In this document: in pieces, positions 20,513-30,151 of the stretch
Position numbering within the stretch: position 1 is the first letter of the stretch
How the letters are laid out: every line of letters begins with the position of its first letter
NCBI GenBank assembly: GCA_018821535.1
Contig: JAHJLV010000025.1
Span: 62,001-126,000, forward strand
Direction of reading: 5' to 3'
DNA: 64,000 nucleotides
Source: Pseudomonadota bacterium
GTDB taxonomy: Bacteria > Desulfobacterota > Desulfobacteria > Desulfobacterales > Desulfobacteraceae
Made by a program: the position numbers and the translations under genes
The notes under the pieces: model-generated
Told to the model about the DNA's origin: nothing
Database searches by the model: none
Seen by the model: the letters and a program-made list of their open reading frames with translations, nothing else

Positions 20513-22429
20513 CTAGGATTTTTTTCTCAACTGCCGGGTATCTCCCACCCGGATGGTCAGGTTGATGGAGTCAAAATATTCAATAAGCGGAATAACGTAT
20601 TTTCGGGAGATATTGACCATATCCTTGAACTCCGGGGTGGTGATGGACTCATTCTTCTTCAGATATTCAGTGAGTGCGTCTGTCAGGTCATTGATTTTTC
20701 CGGCATCAAAATACAGATCATCCTTTGTCTTAACAATGGTGTTTTCCTGAATGAGCATGTGCAGAACATCAGCGGCATTTTTTTTGTCCAGATTAAGATC
20801 ATCACACACGGTTCTGAAAAAAGGCGGGGTCAGCCCGGCAGCCTGGTAGATTTTTTTAATTTTCTCCTTGATTTCACTCTGATCCACCTTTAGCGCTACA
20901 GTATGGGTTGAAAGCTTGATGATATTTTTGTCCAGAATAATCAGCCCTTCTTTTTCCAGCTTGGCAAAAAGGCTGTTAAAAAATTTTGTGTCATCAATGT
21001 ACTGAAATTTTGATTTCAATTCCTGGGTGGGCATGCCGTCTTTGAGCGGGTTTGCCGTGTGATATTTTTCAAGCTGAAGGGTGAGTTTTTCCTTGAACTC
21101 GTCAAAAAAGCTTCCGATGATATAGATTTGCTTTTCCTTGTCTGTCAGGATGACGTCCTGTTTGGCCAGCATTTTCTGGAGCGCTGCTGCAAGTTTTTTA
21201 TCCGGAATATTGGTCATGACCTTCAGATGGGGAAAAGAAAGACCCTGATACCCTTTTAAAGACAAAAAAAACGAAATGGTCTGTTCCATGTCTTCTAACA
21301 GCAGATTTTCCAGCCCCTGGGTGACTTTTTTGTCAAACAGCCTGTGCTTCTGGGAAGCCGGGTTCAATATGGCACCACCCCCGATGGTTCTGACCGGGGA
21401 ATAACTCCGGATAACATACCGGTCGTCTTTGATACAGCAGATGGGAGATTCCAGACGGAACTGGACACAGGCCTCCTCTCCGGGGGCCAGTTCTTCTCTG
21501 TCCAGCAGGACCATATACCCCAGAATTTCACTGGTGCCGGAATGAAATCTTACCCGAGTGCGGGCTTTGGCAGGTCTGGTATTGGATTTCAGATAATGAA
21601 AATGCGCATCCACCATATAGGTTTCGATCAATGCCCCGGGCGTGGATAAAATATCGCCGCGGTTGACACTGTCTTTATCCAGCCCCTGGAAATTAATGGC
21701 GGTCCGGGTTCCTGGTCCGGCTGTTTCAACGCTGTGGCTGTGAACCTGCACGCCCCGGACTTTGGAAACAATCTGACTGGGATAGACCATGATATCATCG
21801 CCCACATGAATACTTCCGGACATCAGCGTGCCTGTGATGACAGTGCCAAATCCTTTCATGGAAAAAACTCTGTCCACCGGCAGTCTGAAAATGGAAGAAA
21901 ATTTTCGGGGCGGGATGTGTGTGCAGATGGTTTCAAGCGTGGAAACAAATTGATCCATCCCCATATTTTTGACAGCTGATACCGGAACTATGGGTTTGCC
22001 CTCAAGAAAGGTGCCCTGAATAAATTCATGTATATCTTCCATGGCCATTTCCAGAAGATCTTCATCCACCATGTCGATTTTGGTCAGCGCAATCATCCCG
22101 TGCCTGATCCCCATGAGATTGCAGATTTCCATATGTTCCCGGGTCTGGGGCATGACGCCTTCATCTGCGGCAATCACCATGGCCACCACATCAATTCCGC
22201 TGGAACCGGCCACCATGTTTTTAACAAATTTTTCATGGCCCGGCATATCCACAATCCCGACATGCTGCCCATTGGGAAGATCCAGCAATGCAAACCCCAA
22301 TTCTATGGTGATTCCCCGCTCTTTTTCTTCTTTCAGGCGATCGGTTTCTATGCCGGTCAGTGCCTTGACAAGGCTGGTTTTGCCATGATCAATGTGTCCT
22401 GCTGTCCCTAAGATGATATTTTTTTCCAC
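20513..22429 (-). CDS. selB: selenocysteine-specific elongation factor SelB
   Basis: This 638-residue translation factor has the GTPase motifs [12 protein letters not shown] (G1), [12 protein letters not shown] (G3) and LTKIDMVDE (G4). EF-Tu-like domains 2-3 follow, and then a C-terminal series of winged-helix domains that in SelB bind the SECIS hairpin. It delivers Sec-tRNA to UGA codons, so the organism makes selenoproteins. The lack of selA or selC here is unremarkable. A 20-bp palindrome of A/T flanks and CCTAGG at its 3' end may end both convergent transcripts. Confidence 0.95.
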   Translation of the reverse strand: MEKNIILGTAGHIDHGKTSLVKALTGIETDRLKEEKERGITIELGFALLDLPNGQHVGIVDMPGHEKFVKNMVAGSSGIDVVAMVIAADEGVMPQTREHMEICNLMGIRHGMIALTKIDMVDEDLLEMAMEDIHEFIQGTFLEGKPIVPVSAVKNMGMDQFVSTLETICTHIPPRKFSSIFRLPVDRVFSMKGFGTVITGTLMSGSIHVGDDIMVYPSQIVSKVRGVQVHSHSVETAGPGTRTAINFQGLDKDSVNRGDILSTPGALIETYMVDAHFHYLKSNTRPAKARTRVRFHSGTSEILGYMVLLDREELAPGEEACVQFRLESPICCIKDDRYVIRSYSPVRTIGGGAILNPASQKHRLFDKKVTQGLENLLLEDMEQTISFFLSLKGYQGLSFPHLKVMTNIPDKKLAAALQKMLAKQDVILTDKEKQIYIIGSFFDEFKEKLTLQLEKYHTANPLKDGMPTQELKSKFQYIDDTKFFNSLFAKLEKEGLIILDKNIIKLSTHTVALKVDQSEIKEKIKKIYQAAGLTPPFFRTVCDDLNLDKKNAADVLHMLIQENTIVKTKDDLYFDAGKINDLTDALTEYLKKNESITTPEFKDMVNISRKYVIPLIEYFDSINLTIRVGDTRQLRKKS

Positions 22430-22459
22430 TGTATGAAAACCTTTCGGGTTGTATTTGGT

Positions 22460-22624
22460 TTATTTTTTTCTGAAAAACTGCATGCCGTAAGCCAGGGTCA
22501 CAAAGATAAGCCCTGCACCGACACCGTAATGAATTCCCCATTCCGGCCGGAACAGGCGGATAATAATGATCCCGAACACCAGACCTAAAATCAGACGGAC
22601 AACAAATATCAATAATTTATCCAT
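22460..22624 (-). CDS. small single-pass or hairpin membrane protein
   Basis: This 54-residue protein is mostly hydrophobic (LLIFVVRLILGLVFGIIIIRLF and a second segment GAGLIFVTLAYGMQF), so it probably forms two membrane helices. ATG 22624 follows AAGGATGG, a good ribosome site; the frame extends 12 codons further upstream without one. It lies 30 bases before selB on the same strand, which suggests co-transcription. I do not recognise a function. Confidence 0.6.
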   Translation of the reverse strand: MDKLLIFVVRLILGLVFGIIIIRLFRPEWGIHYGVGAGLIFVTLAYGMQFFRKK

Positions 22625-22840
22625 AAAACCATCCTTATCTTGAATATGATTAACAGGCAAAGATAATAGTCAAACCTGCTTTCAAGGTCAATGTTAATTA
22701 TGGCCTTCAGCAGGGCAATCGCTTGTAAAAAAATAAAACAGGCCCTGGAACCTCCTGATAGCGCAAGCCCGTCGTCCCGTTCGGGATGATCTTTTGTAAA
22801 CAGTTTGACATCTATAACGACCCTCATTATACTATGACAT

Positions 22841-23134
22841 ATGATTAAAAGCTTTAAGTCTGCTGGCACAGAGGATATTTTTGATGGTGTGGCATCGCAA
22901 GTGGCTCGAAGATGCTGCCCTCAATCTATTTGGCCGGTTGCTCATCGGAAATTGGATCAAATTAACAGAGTTCGGGAGATTAATGAGCTTAAAGCGCCTC
23001 CTGGAAATCGATTGGAACGGTTGAAAGGTGTTCGGGAGAATCAATACAGTATTCGTATTAATCAACAATATAGAATTTGTTTTATATGGGAGGAAGGCCA
23101 TGCCTGCGAGATCGAAATCACAGATTACCACTAA
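22841..23134 (+). CDS. higB: HigB-type toxin (RelE superfamily mRNA interferase)
   Basis: This 97-residue protein starts MIKSF and ends EIEITDYH, as in HigB (plasmid maintenance killer) toxins. The NQYSIRINQQYRICFIWEEG stretch carries the conserved Arg and aromatic residues of the RelE fold. It should cleave ribosome-bound mRNA when free of antitoxin. higA overlaps its end by 35 bases, in the toxin-first order usual for this family. Confidence 0.88.
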   Translation: MIKSFKSAGTEDIFDGVASQVARRCCPQSIWPVAHRKLDQINRVREINELKAPPGNRLERLKGVRENQYSIRINQQYRICFIWEEGHACEIEITDYH

Positions 23135-23462
23135 TGTCGGGAGGCGGTTGCCTCGAAACCGGCCCCCGACACATCCGGGGGAGATGCTTTTCGAGGAATT
23201 TGTCAAGCCACTTGACCTTACACAAGTTGACCTCGCACGTTGTCTGGGAGTTTCTTACCCTCGTCTCAACGAAATTATTAAAGGTAGGCGTTCGGTAACT
23301 CCGGATACAGCATTGCGACTATCCCGTGTTTTGGGGATGTCCGCGGATTTCTGGCTGGGTTTGCAACTGGATTGGGATCTTTGGCATGCAATGCACAGTC
23401 CTGAAGCAAACCAGATTAATCGACTGAAACCGATTCCAAGAGGTGAGCATTCTTTTGTCTGA
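23100..23462 (+). CDS. higA: HigA-type antitoxin (HTH Xre family)
   Basis: This 120-residue protein has the HigA arrangement: RPPTHPGEMLFEEFVKPL followed by a helix-turn-helix (TQVDLARCLGVSYPRLNEII, then KGRRSVTPDTALRLSRVLG). It neutralises HigB and represses the pair. ATG 23100 follows GGGAGGAAGG inside the end of higB; an upstream ATG at 23028 lies deeper in the toxin gene and gives a non-family N terminus. Confidence 0.9.
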   Translation: MPARSKSQITTNVGRRLPRNRPPTHPGEMLFEEFVKPLDLTQVDLARCLGVSYPRLNEIIKGRRSVTPDTALRLSRVLGMSADFWLGLQLDWDLWHAMHSPEANQINRLKPIPRGEHSFV

Positions 23463-23547
23463 AGTCCTGTCAATTCGACTCTGAGGGTATAAGAAAAAAC
23501 TGTTGTAAAAAATACGGGTTTCTGATAGTTATGGAAAGTTTTTTTGT

Positions 23548-23624
23548 GGTGGGTGTAGCTCAGTTGGCAGAGCACTAGGTTGTGGCCCTGGGGGCCGCGG
23601 GTTCAAATCCCGTCACTCACCCCA
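23548..23624 (+). tRNA. tRNA-His (GTG)
   Basis: A full cloverleaf can be drawn: acceptor GTGGGTG with CACTCAC, D-arm, anticodon stem CTAGG/CCTGG with loop TTGTGGC (anticodon GTG), T-arm GCGGG/CCCGT and an encoded CCA. The extra G at position -1 (23548) opposite discriminator C73 is specific to tRNA-His. Confidence 0.96.
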
Positions 23625-23637
23625 TCGTAAAAGATTT

Positions 23638-23675
23638 AACCCGGACTCAACACAGCTGAGCCCGGGTTTTTTTTT
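23638..23675 (+). terminator. terminator after tRNA-His
   Basis: Stem AACCCGG..CTCA / TGAG..CCGGGTT with one mismatch, followed by nine T residues, 14 bases after the tRNA. Confidence 0.85.
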
Positions 23676-23697
23676 CGATACAAGGAGGATTTTTCAG

Positions 23698-24723
23698 ATG
23701 GTTATATTTTCCAAAAGCTTTTTTAAACTGGCGGTTATCATGGGGGTATCTTTGTGGCTGATGACATCATCCGCTTTTTCAGCAGAGCTTGAAGATGGTT
23801 TGTATGCCAGGTTTAACACCACCAGGGGTCAGATTCTGGTTGAACTGTACTATAAGCAGGTGCCAATCACCTGCATGAATTTTGTGGGTCTTGCACAAGG
23901 CACGATGTTGTCAAATCAGGGGATCTCAAAAAAATATTACGATGGCCTGACCTTTCATCGGGTGATTGAAGATTTTATGATTCAGGGCGGTGATCCGGCA
24001 GGAACCGGGCAGGGCGGGCCCGGATATCAATTCCAGGATGAATTTGTCAAGGAGCTGAGACACGATTCCCCCGGCATACTGTCCATGGCCAATTCCGGGC
24101 CTGATACCAACGGCAGTCAGTTTTTCATTACCCATAAGGCCACGCCCTGGCTGGATGATAAACATACGGTATTCGGAAAGGTGATCAAAGGCCAGGATAT
24201 TGTCAATAAAACAGAACAAGGGGACAAGATCATCACCCTGGATATTTTGAGAATCGGAGAGGATGCCAATGCCTTTAAAGCAGACAAGGCAAGCTTTGAT
24301 GCAATGATAAAGCAGATCCATGACCAGAAAAGGAAAAAAGATCTGGCCCGGTTTCAAAGCGAAATGCAGATCAGATATCCTGCTGCCGCCATGACCGATT
24401 CCGGCCTGATGTATGTGGTGAATAAAGAGGGAAAAGGGCCTTGCCCGAAACCCGGCAGCAAGGTTGTTGTTCATTATACAGGCATGTTTAAAAATAATCA
24501 GGTGTTTGATTCTTCTGTGAAGTGGGACAAACCGTTCGAGTTTTACGTGGGCATGGGCAAGGTCATTAAAGGATGGGATATTGCTGTGCTGACCATGAAA
24601 AAAGGGGAGAAAAGAACGCTTCTCATCCCATATTCCCTTGCTTATGGTGAAAAAGGATATCCCGGGACGATTCCGCCTGAATCAGATATTATCTTTGAAG
24701 TGGAACTCATTGATTTTCAATAG
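23698..24723 (+). CDS. exported cyclophilin-FKBP fusion peptidyl-prolyl isomerase
   Basis: This 341-residue protein has a signal peptide ([17 protein letters not shown]). A cyclophilin domain (residues ~35-195) contains [30 protein letters not shown] and [11 protein letters not shown] charged linker follows, then an FKBP domain (~235-341) with [18 protein letters not shown] and [16 protein letters not shown]. Both are proline isomerases, so one exported chain carries two unrelated folds for the same reaction. It likely acts on proteins in the periplasm. Ribosome site AAGGAGG. It is monocistronic behind the tRNA-His terminator. Confidence 0.9.
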   Translation: MVIFSKSFFKLAVIMGVSLWLMTSSAFSAELEDGLYARFNTTRGQILVELYYKQVPITCMNFVGLAQGTMLSNQGISKKYYDGLTFHRVIEDFMIQGGDPAGTGQGGPGYQFQDEFVKELRHDSPGILSMANSGPDTNGSQFFITHKATPWLDDKHTVFGKVIKGQDIVNKTEQGDKIITLDILRIGEDANAFKADKASFDAMIKQIHDQKRKKDLARFQSEMQIRYPAAAMTDSGLMYVVNKEGKGPCPKPGSKVVVHYTGMFKNNQVFDSSVKWDKPFEFYVGMGKVIKGWDIAVLTMKKGEKRTLLIPYSLAYGEKGYPGTIPPESDIIFEVELIDFQ

Positions 24724-24819
24724 CGCGTTGTTAAATGAAATTTTATACTGGTCAACCCTGAGTTCAGGTATTATTATAAAAGATATAGATGAATTAAAAC
24801 CCCATATAATGAGAGGAGG

Positions 24820-25023
24820 ATGAACATGACTGATAAAAAATATAAACAGGTCTGCACCTGTGATAATTGCGGAAATGAAGCAGAAATGGAAGTCACCTGC
24901 CAGTGGATTGAAGTGGAAGAGGCCGAAAAAAAAAAGAAAGCCTCAAAAACGCCTCAGAAGGTCAAGGGAACAGGCACCTGTACCAGCTGCGGCAACGAGG
25001 CTGATGCCTGGGTGGATCTGTAA
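24820..25023 (+). CDS. small double zinc-ribbon protein
   Basis: This 67-residue protein has two CXXC pairs near its ends (CTCDNCGNEAE and CTSCGNEADAW), separated by a lysine-rich linker. That is the pattern of a small zinc ribbon. Ribosome site GAGAGGAGG precedes the start; the ATG at 24826 is an equal candidate. No function recognised. Confidence 0.6.
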   Translation: MNMTDKKYKQVCTCDNCGNEAEMEVTCQWIEVEEAEKKKKASKTPQKVKGTGTCTSCGNEADAWVDL

Positions 25024-25047
25024 CCTTTTTTTTGCCATAGTTTGCCG

Positions 25048-25068
25048 GGAGGCCGCTATCGGGCCTCC
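25048..25068 (+). terminator. GC-rich hairpin between convergent genes
   Basis: GGAGGCC/GGCCTCC stem with seven-base loop sits between two convergent genes. Neither side has a good T-tract, so it may be a weak bidirectional end. Confidence 0.4.
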
Positions 25069-25099
25069 TTTCCGGGCATACACAGCCTGATGGATTTTT

Positions 25100-28000
25100 T
25101 TATGGGTTTGCTATGTCCAGCAAATCCCGAACCGCCTTTGAGAACTCCATTAATGAAACAGGCTTCACGATATATTTTTTAATGCCAATTTCAATGGCCT
25201 TTTCTCTGGTAAAGGTTTCGTGGTGACCGGTGCAAATGATGATTGGAATATCGCTTCTAAGTTTTAAAATTTTCTGGGATAATTTATCACCTGTCAGATC
25301 AGGCATTGTCATATCGGTAATCACAAGGTCAAATTCATCTGGATTCTGGGCAAATCTGTCAAGAGCTGATTTGCTGCTCGTAAAAGTGGTTACCTCATAC
25401 CCCTGATGATTCAATATGGCTTTATAGGTATTTAAAATATCCGGTTCATCATCCACCAGCAGTATTCTCTCAGTACCTGTCAGAAACAGTTCTTCATTTT
25501 TTTCCAGACTTTCGGGCAGATCTTCATGTTCAATCACAGGGAAATATACTTGAAAAACAGTACCCTTTCCGACATCACTGTGGATTTTTATAAAGCCATT
25601 ATGTTTTTTTACAATACCATCAACAGTTGACAACCCTAAACCTGTTCCCTTTCCGATCTCCTTTGTTGTAAAATACGGATCAAAGGCACGCAAAAGGGTT
25701 TCTTTGTCCATGCCACACCCGGTATCCTCAATTTCAAGTAAAAGATATTTTCCAGGCGGAAAACCAGGGTCACTATTTTCAATTTCATGCAGCCTGACAG
25801 ATAATACCCCGCTGTTGTCATTCATTGACTGATATGCATTTGTACAAAGATTCATTATTACCTGATGAATTTGGCTCGGGTCTGCCATGATTTTTGCCTG
25901 TGAAATGATATCGGTTTGAATTTCAATGGAACTGGGTATTGAAGAACGGATCAGATCAAGAGCCTCTTTTACCAGAACAGAAACGGTGACAGGGAGCATC
26001 TGATGTTTAATCTGTCTGCTGAACGTCAGTATTTGCTGAACCAGATCTGAAGCTCTTTTTGCACCTTTTTTAATAAGCTGCAGATATTTTCTGATCTTTT
26101 TCCTGTCATCAGGATTCATGAGCGCCAGTTCAGTATATCCGAAAATGCCTGAGAGGATATTATTGAAATCATGGGCAATCCCCCCGGACAATGTACCGAT
26201 TGCCTCCATTTTTTGGGCCTGCAGGAGCATTGTTTCAAGTTTTCTTTTGTCCTGCATATCCAAAAAGCTTTCGATCAGAACTAATTGCCCGTTTATTATG
26301 GCGCTGTTTACAGTTCTCAAAATGGGAATCCGGGTGCCGTCAGCCTTTATTAATTCGCTGTCTGACTGTGCAATTGATAAACCAGGATCAGTGACAGGGC
26401 ATCGTCCACATTGATCAGGGCACAGATATTCATGGCAGACCGTATCAATAATCTGCTCTTTTTCTGCGCCGATCATCTCAAGGGCTGCGCGATTTAATTC
26501 AAGTATTTTATGTGTTCCGGGTTCTATTACGATGATTCCGGCCTGAATGGAATCCAGGATGGTCTGCAGCCATTGCTGGTTTTCCTTCAAAGTTTCTTCA
26601 GCTTTCTTTTTTTCAGTGATATCCCGTCCGACTGCAACATATTCAATGGGCCTTCCCTGTGTATCCAGAACAGCCCTGGTGGACCATGCGATCCATTGCC
26701 ATCCGAATCTGGTCAAGGCATGTTCTTCATGGCAGGACGCATAGGGGTATTGATCAAGGCTGTTTAACGCTTTTGCAACACTGTTTTGCTCTTCTTTTTG
26801 TACCAGGCTTAAAAAGGGCTGATTTAGAAAATCATGGCCGGGTTTATCAAATAATTTGAAATAATTGGGGCTTGCAAAAATCAGATTTTTACTTCTATCA
26901 AGCTTGATGATGAAATCATTCAAGTTTTCAACGATCAATCGATGTTTCTTTTCGCTTTGAATTAAATTAGACTGGGCGATATTCCTGTCTTCAATCATGG
27001 CGTTAGCTGAGTATGCCAATTTTTCAAATTCAGTGTACTTCATTTTATCGGGATCAATGGGAATTGCGCTGATTGCCCCGTTTTCAAAAAATTCTGTAAA
27101 CGCCTGAAAATTGTCTCGTACATTCCTGAAAGTATGCTTTGCAATAAAATAAACAAAGGCAACAAGTATTATCAGCACACCCGTAATTTGTATGAAATTC
27201 TTTATCAGCTCCTGAATTACTGCATGTTGTTTTGCCATAATTGCTTCATCAATATCATCTATGTACATACCTGCACCCACATACCACTTCCAGTCTTTGA
27301 TCCCTTGAACATAACTGAGTTTAGGATCGGGTTTCCGGCCTTTAAATTTTGGCATGACATATCTGAGGAATCCGCCATTGGATTTTGACAGGGCAATCAG
27401 TTCTTGAACGATTTTAACGCCGTTAACATCGGTTGTGCCCAGCATGTTTTCTCCTTTTGCCGGTTCAACAAGAGAAAGTCCGTCCCATTGGCCAACAAAT
27501 ATATATCCATCTGTGTTAAATCGTATGGTTTCAATATAGTTCAGAACATCTGTTTTTACACCTGACTCGAATTCATCTAAGTATTCGCCCGTGCCGATGA
27601 TCCAATTGTAGGGCTTAAATAATTTTACAAATGTAATCTTGGGAGAATATTCTTCATGGTGACCTGGTTTGGGCCAGTTATACTGCTGAAATCCTTCATT
27701 TTTTTCTAAAACCAGATGTATGATGTTTCGAGCAACCTCTGCTTTATGTTCATCCGGGATTTCCAGCATGTTTTTCCCTTCAAAGTCAGGCTGATCTGAA
27801 AGCAATTGATTTGTACCGCCAAGTTCTAAAATAAAAAAATAACCTCGATCCTGGTTGAACCGGATCATGCGCATGGATTCTTTTATTGCAGCCTGAATAT
27901 CTTGTTTTGTTTTTTCTCCTTTCCATTTTTCATGGAGATGGGTTGCCATTGTATGGGCCTCATAGACCCTGTTCCGGATCGAGTCATTGAGCCGTTTTCT

Positions 28001-28240
28001 GGTCAAGGATTTATTGTATTCGATATATTCCACAGATTTTTGAACCTGCAGTTCAAGAAAATTTTTATGGGACTCCAGCATTCTTTCCCGGATAATGTCA
28101 GTTCCCCGGCGAAAGGATAAATACTGCTGCCCTGCCCAGAGACAACTGATCACAGCCATTGAGAGGATTGAACATAACAGCATATTTTTGAGCAGTACCC
28201 GGCTTAAACTATATTTTTTGTTCATATTTCTGGCACACAC
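25100..28240 (-). CDS. hybrid sensor histidine kinase: Cache, PAS-PAS, HisKA, HATPase, receiver
   Basis: This 1046-residue membrane kinase has a helix at ~12-40 and a periplasmic sensor of two Cache-type repeats to ~340 (QDRGYFFIL and TDGYIFVGQWDG cores). A second membrane helix (~347-370) follows, then two PAS domains, the H-box GGIAHDFNNIL (His690), ATPase boxes (DTGCGMD, GKGTGLGLSTV) and a receiver with phospho-acceptor Asp976. The second PAS has a CHEYLCPDQCGRC cluster that could bind metal or sense redox. It is divergent from the FNR-site hcp operon. The GTG at 28240 and the ATG at 28225 are both possible starts. Confidence 0.9.
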   Translation of the reverse strand: MCARNMNKKYSLSRVLLKNMLLCSILSMAVISCLWAGQQYLSFRRGTDIIRERMLESHKNFLELQVQKSVEYIEYNKSLTRKRLNDSIRNRVYEAHTMATHLHEKWKGEKTKQDIQAAIKESMRMIRFNQDRGYFFILELGGTNQLLSDQPDFEGKNMLEIPDEHKAEVARNIIHLVLEKNEGFQQYNWPKPGHHEEYSPKITFVKLFKPYNWIIGTGEYLDEFESGVKTDVLNYIETIRFNTDGYIFVGQWDGLSLVEPAKGENMLGTTDVNGVKIVQELIALSKSNGGFLRYVMPKFKGRKPDPKLSYVQGIKDWKWYVGAGMYIDDIDEAIMAKQHAVIQELIKNFIQITGVLIILVAFVYFIAKHTFRNVRDNFQAFTEFFENGAISAIPIDPDKMKYTEFEKLAYSANAMIEDRNIAQSNLIQSEKKHRLIVENLNDFIIKLDRSKNLIFASPNYFKLFDKPGHDFLNQPFLSLVQKEEQNSVAKALNSLDQYPYASCHEEHALTRFGWQWIAWSTRAVLDTQGRPIEYVAVGRDITEKKKAEETLKENQQWLQTILDSIQAGIIVIEPGTHKILELNRAALEMIGAEKEQIIDTVCHEYLCPDQCGRCPVTDPGLSIAQSDSELIKADGTRIPILRTVNSAIINGQLVLIESFLDMQDKRKLETMLLQAQKMEAIGTLSGGIAHDFNNILSGIFGYTELALMNPDDRKKIRKYLQLIKKGAKRASDLVQQILTFSRQIKHQMLPVTVSVLVKEALDLIRSSIPSSIEIQTDIISQAKIMADPSQIHQVIMNLCTNAYQSMNDNSGVLSVRLHEIENSDPGFPPGKYLLLEIEDTGCGMDKETLLRAFDPYFTTKEIGKGTGLGLSTVDGIVKKHNGFIKIHSDVGKGTVFQVYFPVIEHEDLPESLEKNEELFLTGTERILLVDDEPDILNTYKAILNHQGYEVTTFTSSKSALDRFAQNPDEFDLVITDMTMPDLTGDKLSQKILKLRSDIPIIICTGHHETFTREKAIEIGIKKYIVKPVSLMEFSKAVRDLLDIANP

Positions 28241-28482
28241 TCCCTGGATTGATCGCTGATATAAAAACCACCATGAAAAGAATTGTATAAAGGCTTCAAT
28301 ATTTTTGCATTTGAGTTTGTGTTCATATCTTAAAAGTCACTGGTCAAAAAGAGACGGTAGAAAAGTTAAGTTCACAGGATCATGGTACCGGTATAATACA
28401 GGTGTTGTAAAAATTCAATCCGAATCTCCGGCAGCAACAGGGTTTGATCCTTGTGTCGCCATATTGAAGTTTTTTTTCTTTA
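28241..28482. other. intergenic region upstream of hcp operon
   Basis: The 458-base gap to 28698 holds the FNR box and promoter listed separately, plus a 13-base direct repeat (GGCATATCGCTTG at 28552 and 28571). The 28241-28482 part shows no convincing gene. Confidence 0.5.
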
Positions 28483-28496
28483 TTGATCTATATCAA
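28483..28496 (+). promoter_or_regulatory. perfect FNR/CRP-family box
   Basis: TTGATCTATATCAA matches the FNR consensus TTGATN4ATCAA at every defined position. Its centre (28489.5) is 41.5 bases before the start expected from the -10 element at ~28519-28526, the classic class II activation geometry. It should bind an FNR/Dnr/HcpR-type regulator and switch on the operon beginning at 28699. Confidence 0.8.
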
Positions 28497-28518
28497 GGAA
28501 AAGGGGTTGCCACTGCGA

Positions 28519-28526
28519 TATATAAA
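28519..28526 (+). promoter_or_regulatory. -10 element of hcp operon promoter
   Basis: TATATAAA lies about 23 bases after the FNR box with no good -35, as expected for an activator-dependent promoter. The transcript would start near 28531, leaving a leader of ~168 bases. Confidence 0.6.
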
Positions 28527-28698
28527 AGCAGACAAGATAATGATTTTATGGTGGCATATCGCTTGATAGCGGCATATCGCTTGCTAAATGAACTGACAAC
28601 TGGCACAATAAGACATCCGAGCACAAATATTTGAGCCATATAACCTCCGTAAGTCATAAATTGAATTCCTTATTTACAAGAAACAAGGGAGAATAAAA

Positions 28699-29724
28699 AT
28701 GCCTGTTCCGGGAAATCTGTTGACAACTGCCATGGCTGTAATGCCGCACACTGATATTGATCAGGCAATGGAAGCCGCATTGAGCCTTGATATTCCATTC
28801 TGGCCGCAGCTGCCCAATTACAGTTATTACGAGGATATGTATGTCCAGGCAGCAGAGCATTTTCCAGGGATTGTTCTGGATATGGATAAAAAAACGCTGC
28901 GATTTTCCATGGACAAATTCATTGCAGAATTTGAAGAAACCCTGAGCCGGTTTGATGATCCGCAATATTTTGATGTCAGCCCGACCTATTCTGCTGTGTA
29001 TCACAGGTTTCTGGATCTGGATCTGTCTGACAGGCCTGCCATCCGCGGTCAGCTTGAAGGCCCTGTCAGCTTTGGTTTCAATGTTCTGGACCAGGACGAC
29101 CGGCCCATTCTGTTTGATGATTCCGTGCGGCCATTCATGTTTGAATTCATGGCAAAACGGATCAATATCCAGTTAAAAACGCTCAAGCAAAAAAATCCGA
29201 ATGCATTCATGTTCATCGACGAGCCCGGCATGCAGTTTATTTTTTCAGCCCTTTCCGGATACAGCGACCAGAAAGCAAAACAGGATCTGGACGAATTTTT
29301 TTCAATGATTGAAAGCCCAAAAGGCATACACCTGTGTGGAAACCCGGACTGGGATTTTTTATTGAATCTTGACATGGATGTTCTGTCTCTGGATATTCAT
29401 TCCAATGCGCAGATTTTCGGCCTGTCAACCAATTCAATCAAAAAGTTTCTCGACAAAGGCGGCATTCTGGTCTGGGGGATTGTGCCTTCCGGATTTGAAA
29501 CCTTTGCAAAAGAAAACCTTGATCTGCTGGCCTTCAGGCTGGAAACCATCTGGAAGGCGCTTGACAAAAAAGGGATTCCAATGGACCAGATTCTGGAGCA
29601 GGGGCTGATTTCGCCTGCCACCTGCTGCCTGGTCAATGCAGATGGTCACAGGACCGTTGAAAAAGCATTCCAAATGACAACAGCGCTTTCTGAAAAACTC
29701 AGAGACCGCTATAAAATTGCGTAA
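28699..29724 (+). CDS. UROD/MetE-like methyltransferase superfamily protein
   Basis: This 341-residue protein belongs to the URO-D/MetE (TIM-barrel) superfamily. The IHLCGNPDWDFLL motif supplies the His-x-Cys zinc pair of cobalamin-independent methionine synthase, and LISPATCCLVN near the C terminus supplies the later Cys. FIDEPGM and WGIVPSG are also family-like. It lacks the MetE N-terminal barrel, so it probably transfers methyl groups from a corrinoid protein or small donor. It leads an operon with a cupin and hcp under an FNR-type site, which ties it to the anaerobic or nitrosative response. The substrate is unknown. Confidence 0.72.
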   Translation: MPVPGNLLTTAMAVMPHTDIDQAMEAALSLDIPFWPQLPNYSYYEDMYVQAAEHFPGIVLDMDKKTLRFSMDKFIAEFEETLSRFDDPQYFDVSPTYSAVYHRFLDLDLSDRPAIRGQLEGPVSFGFNVLDQDDRPILFDDSVRPFMFEFMAKRINIQLKTLKQKNPNAFMFIDEPGMQFIFSALSGYSDQKAKQDLDEFFSMIESPKGIHLCGNPDWDFLLNLDMDVLSLDIHSNAQIFGLSTNSIKKFLDKGGILVWGIVPSGFETFAKENLDLLAFRLETIWKALDKKGIPMDQILEQGLISPATCCLVNADGHRTVEKAFQMTTALSEKLRDRYKIA

Positions 29725-29736
29725 AGGAGATAAATT

Positions 29737-30057
29737 ATGAAACTTATCAAACTTGCTGAAACCAATGAATTCAAACCCGGTGTCATGAAACGGTTTTTTC
29801 TGGTTGAAACCTCGGAATTTTTCAAGATTATCAATTTCAACCTGGATGCAGGCGTTACTTTTCCGGTTCATTCCCATGATCTGGACGGAGAATTGTCCAT
29901 CCAGGTGCTGGAAGGAAAAGGATGGTTTTTAGGGGAAAATGATACCCGGATCCCGGCAGGTCAGGGGGATATTCTGATTTCAGAAATCAGAGAACCCCAT
30001 GGTGTTCTGGCAGATACAAGGATGCGGATACTTGTCACCATTGCTCCGCCCATCTGA
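29737..30057 (+). CDS. cupin-fold protein
   Basis: This 106-residue protein is a single cupin barrel. Motif 1 appears as FPVHSHDLDGELSIQVLEGKG (His-x-His and Glu) and motif 2 as GDILISEIREPHGV. The metal ligands are therefore present. Ribosome site AAAGGAGATAAATT, 12 bases after the previous gene. It could be a ligand sensor or a small metalloenzyme; its place between a methyltransferase-like gene and hcp is the only hint. Confidence 0.75.
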   Translation: MKLIKLAETNEFKPGVMKRFFLVETSEFFKIINFNLDAGVTFPVHSHDLDGELSIQVLEGKGWFLGENDTRIPAGQGDILISEIREPHGVLADTRMRILVTIAPPI

Positions 30058-30151
30058 TGACCCGTATCAGCACAAAAAAACACCGGATCTGTGATCTGGA
30101 TATTTATAGATTCAATCAATGTTCACCAACGTATAAAAAGGAGGAAACCCC

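Noticed and set aside
28305..28634. 109-codon open frame upstream of the methyltransferase-like gene
   Set aside because: It spans the FNR box and promoter, has no ribosome site and no protein-like pattern.
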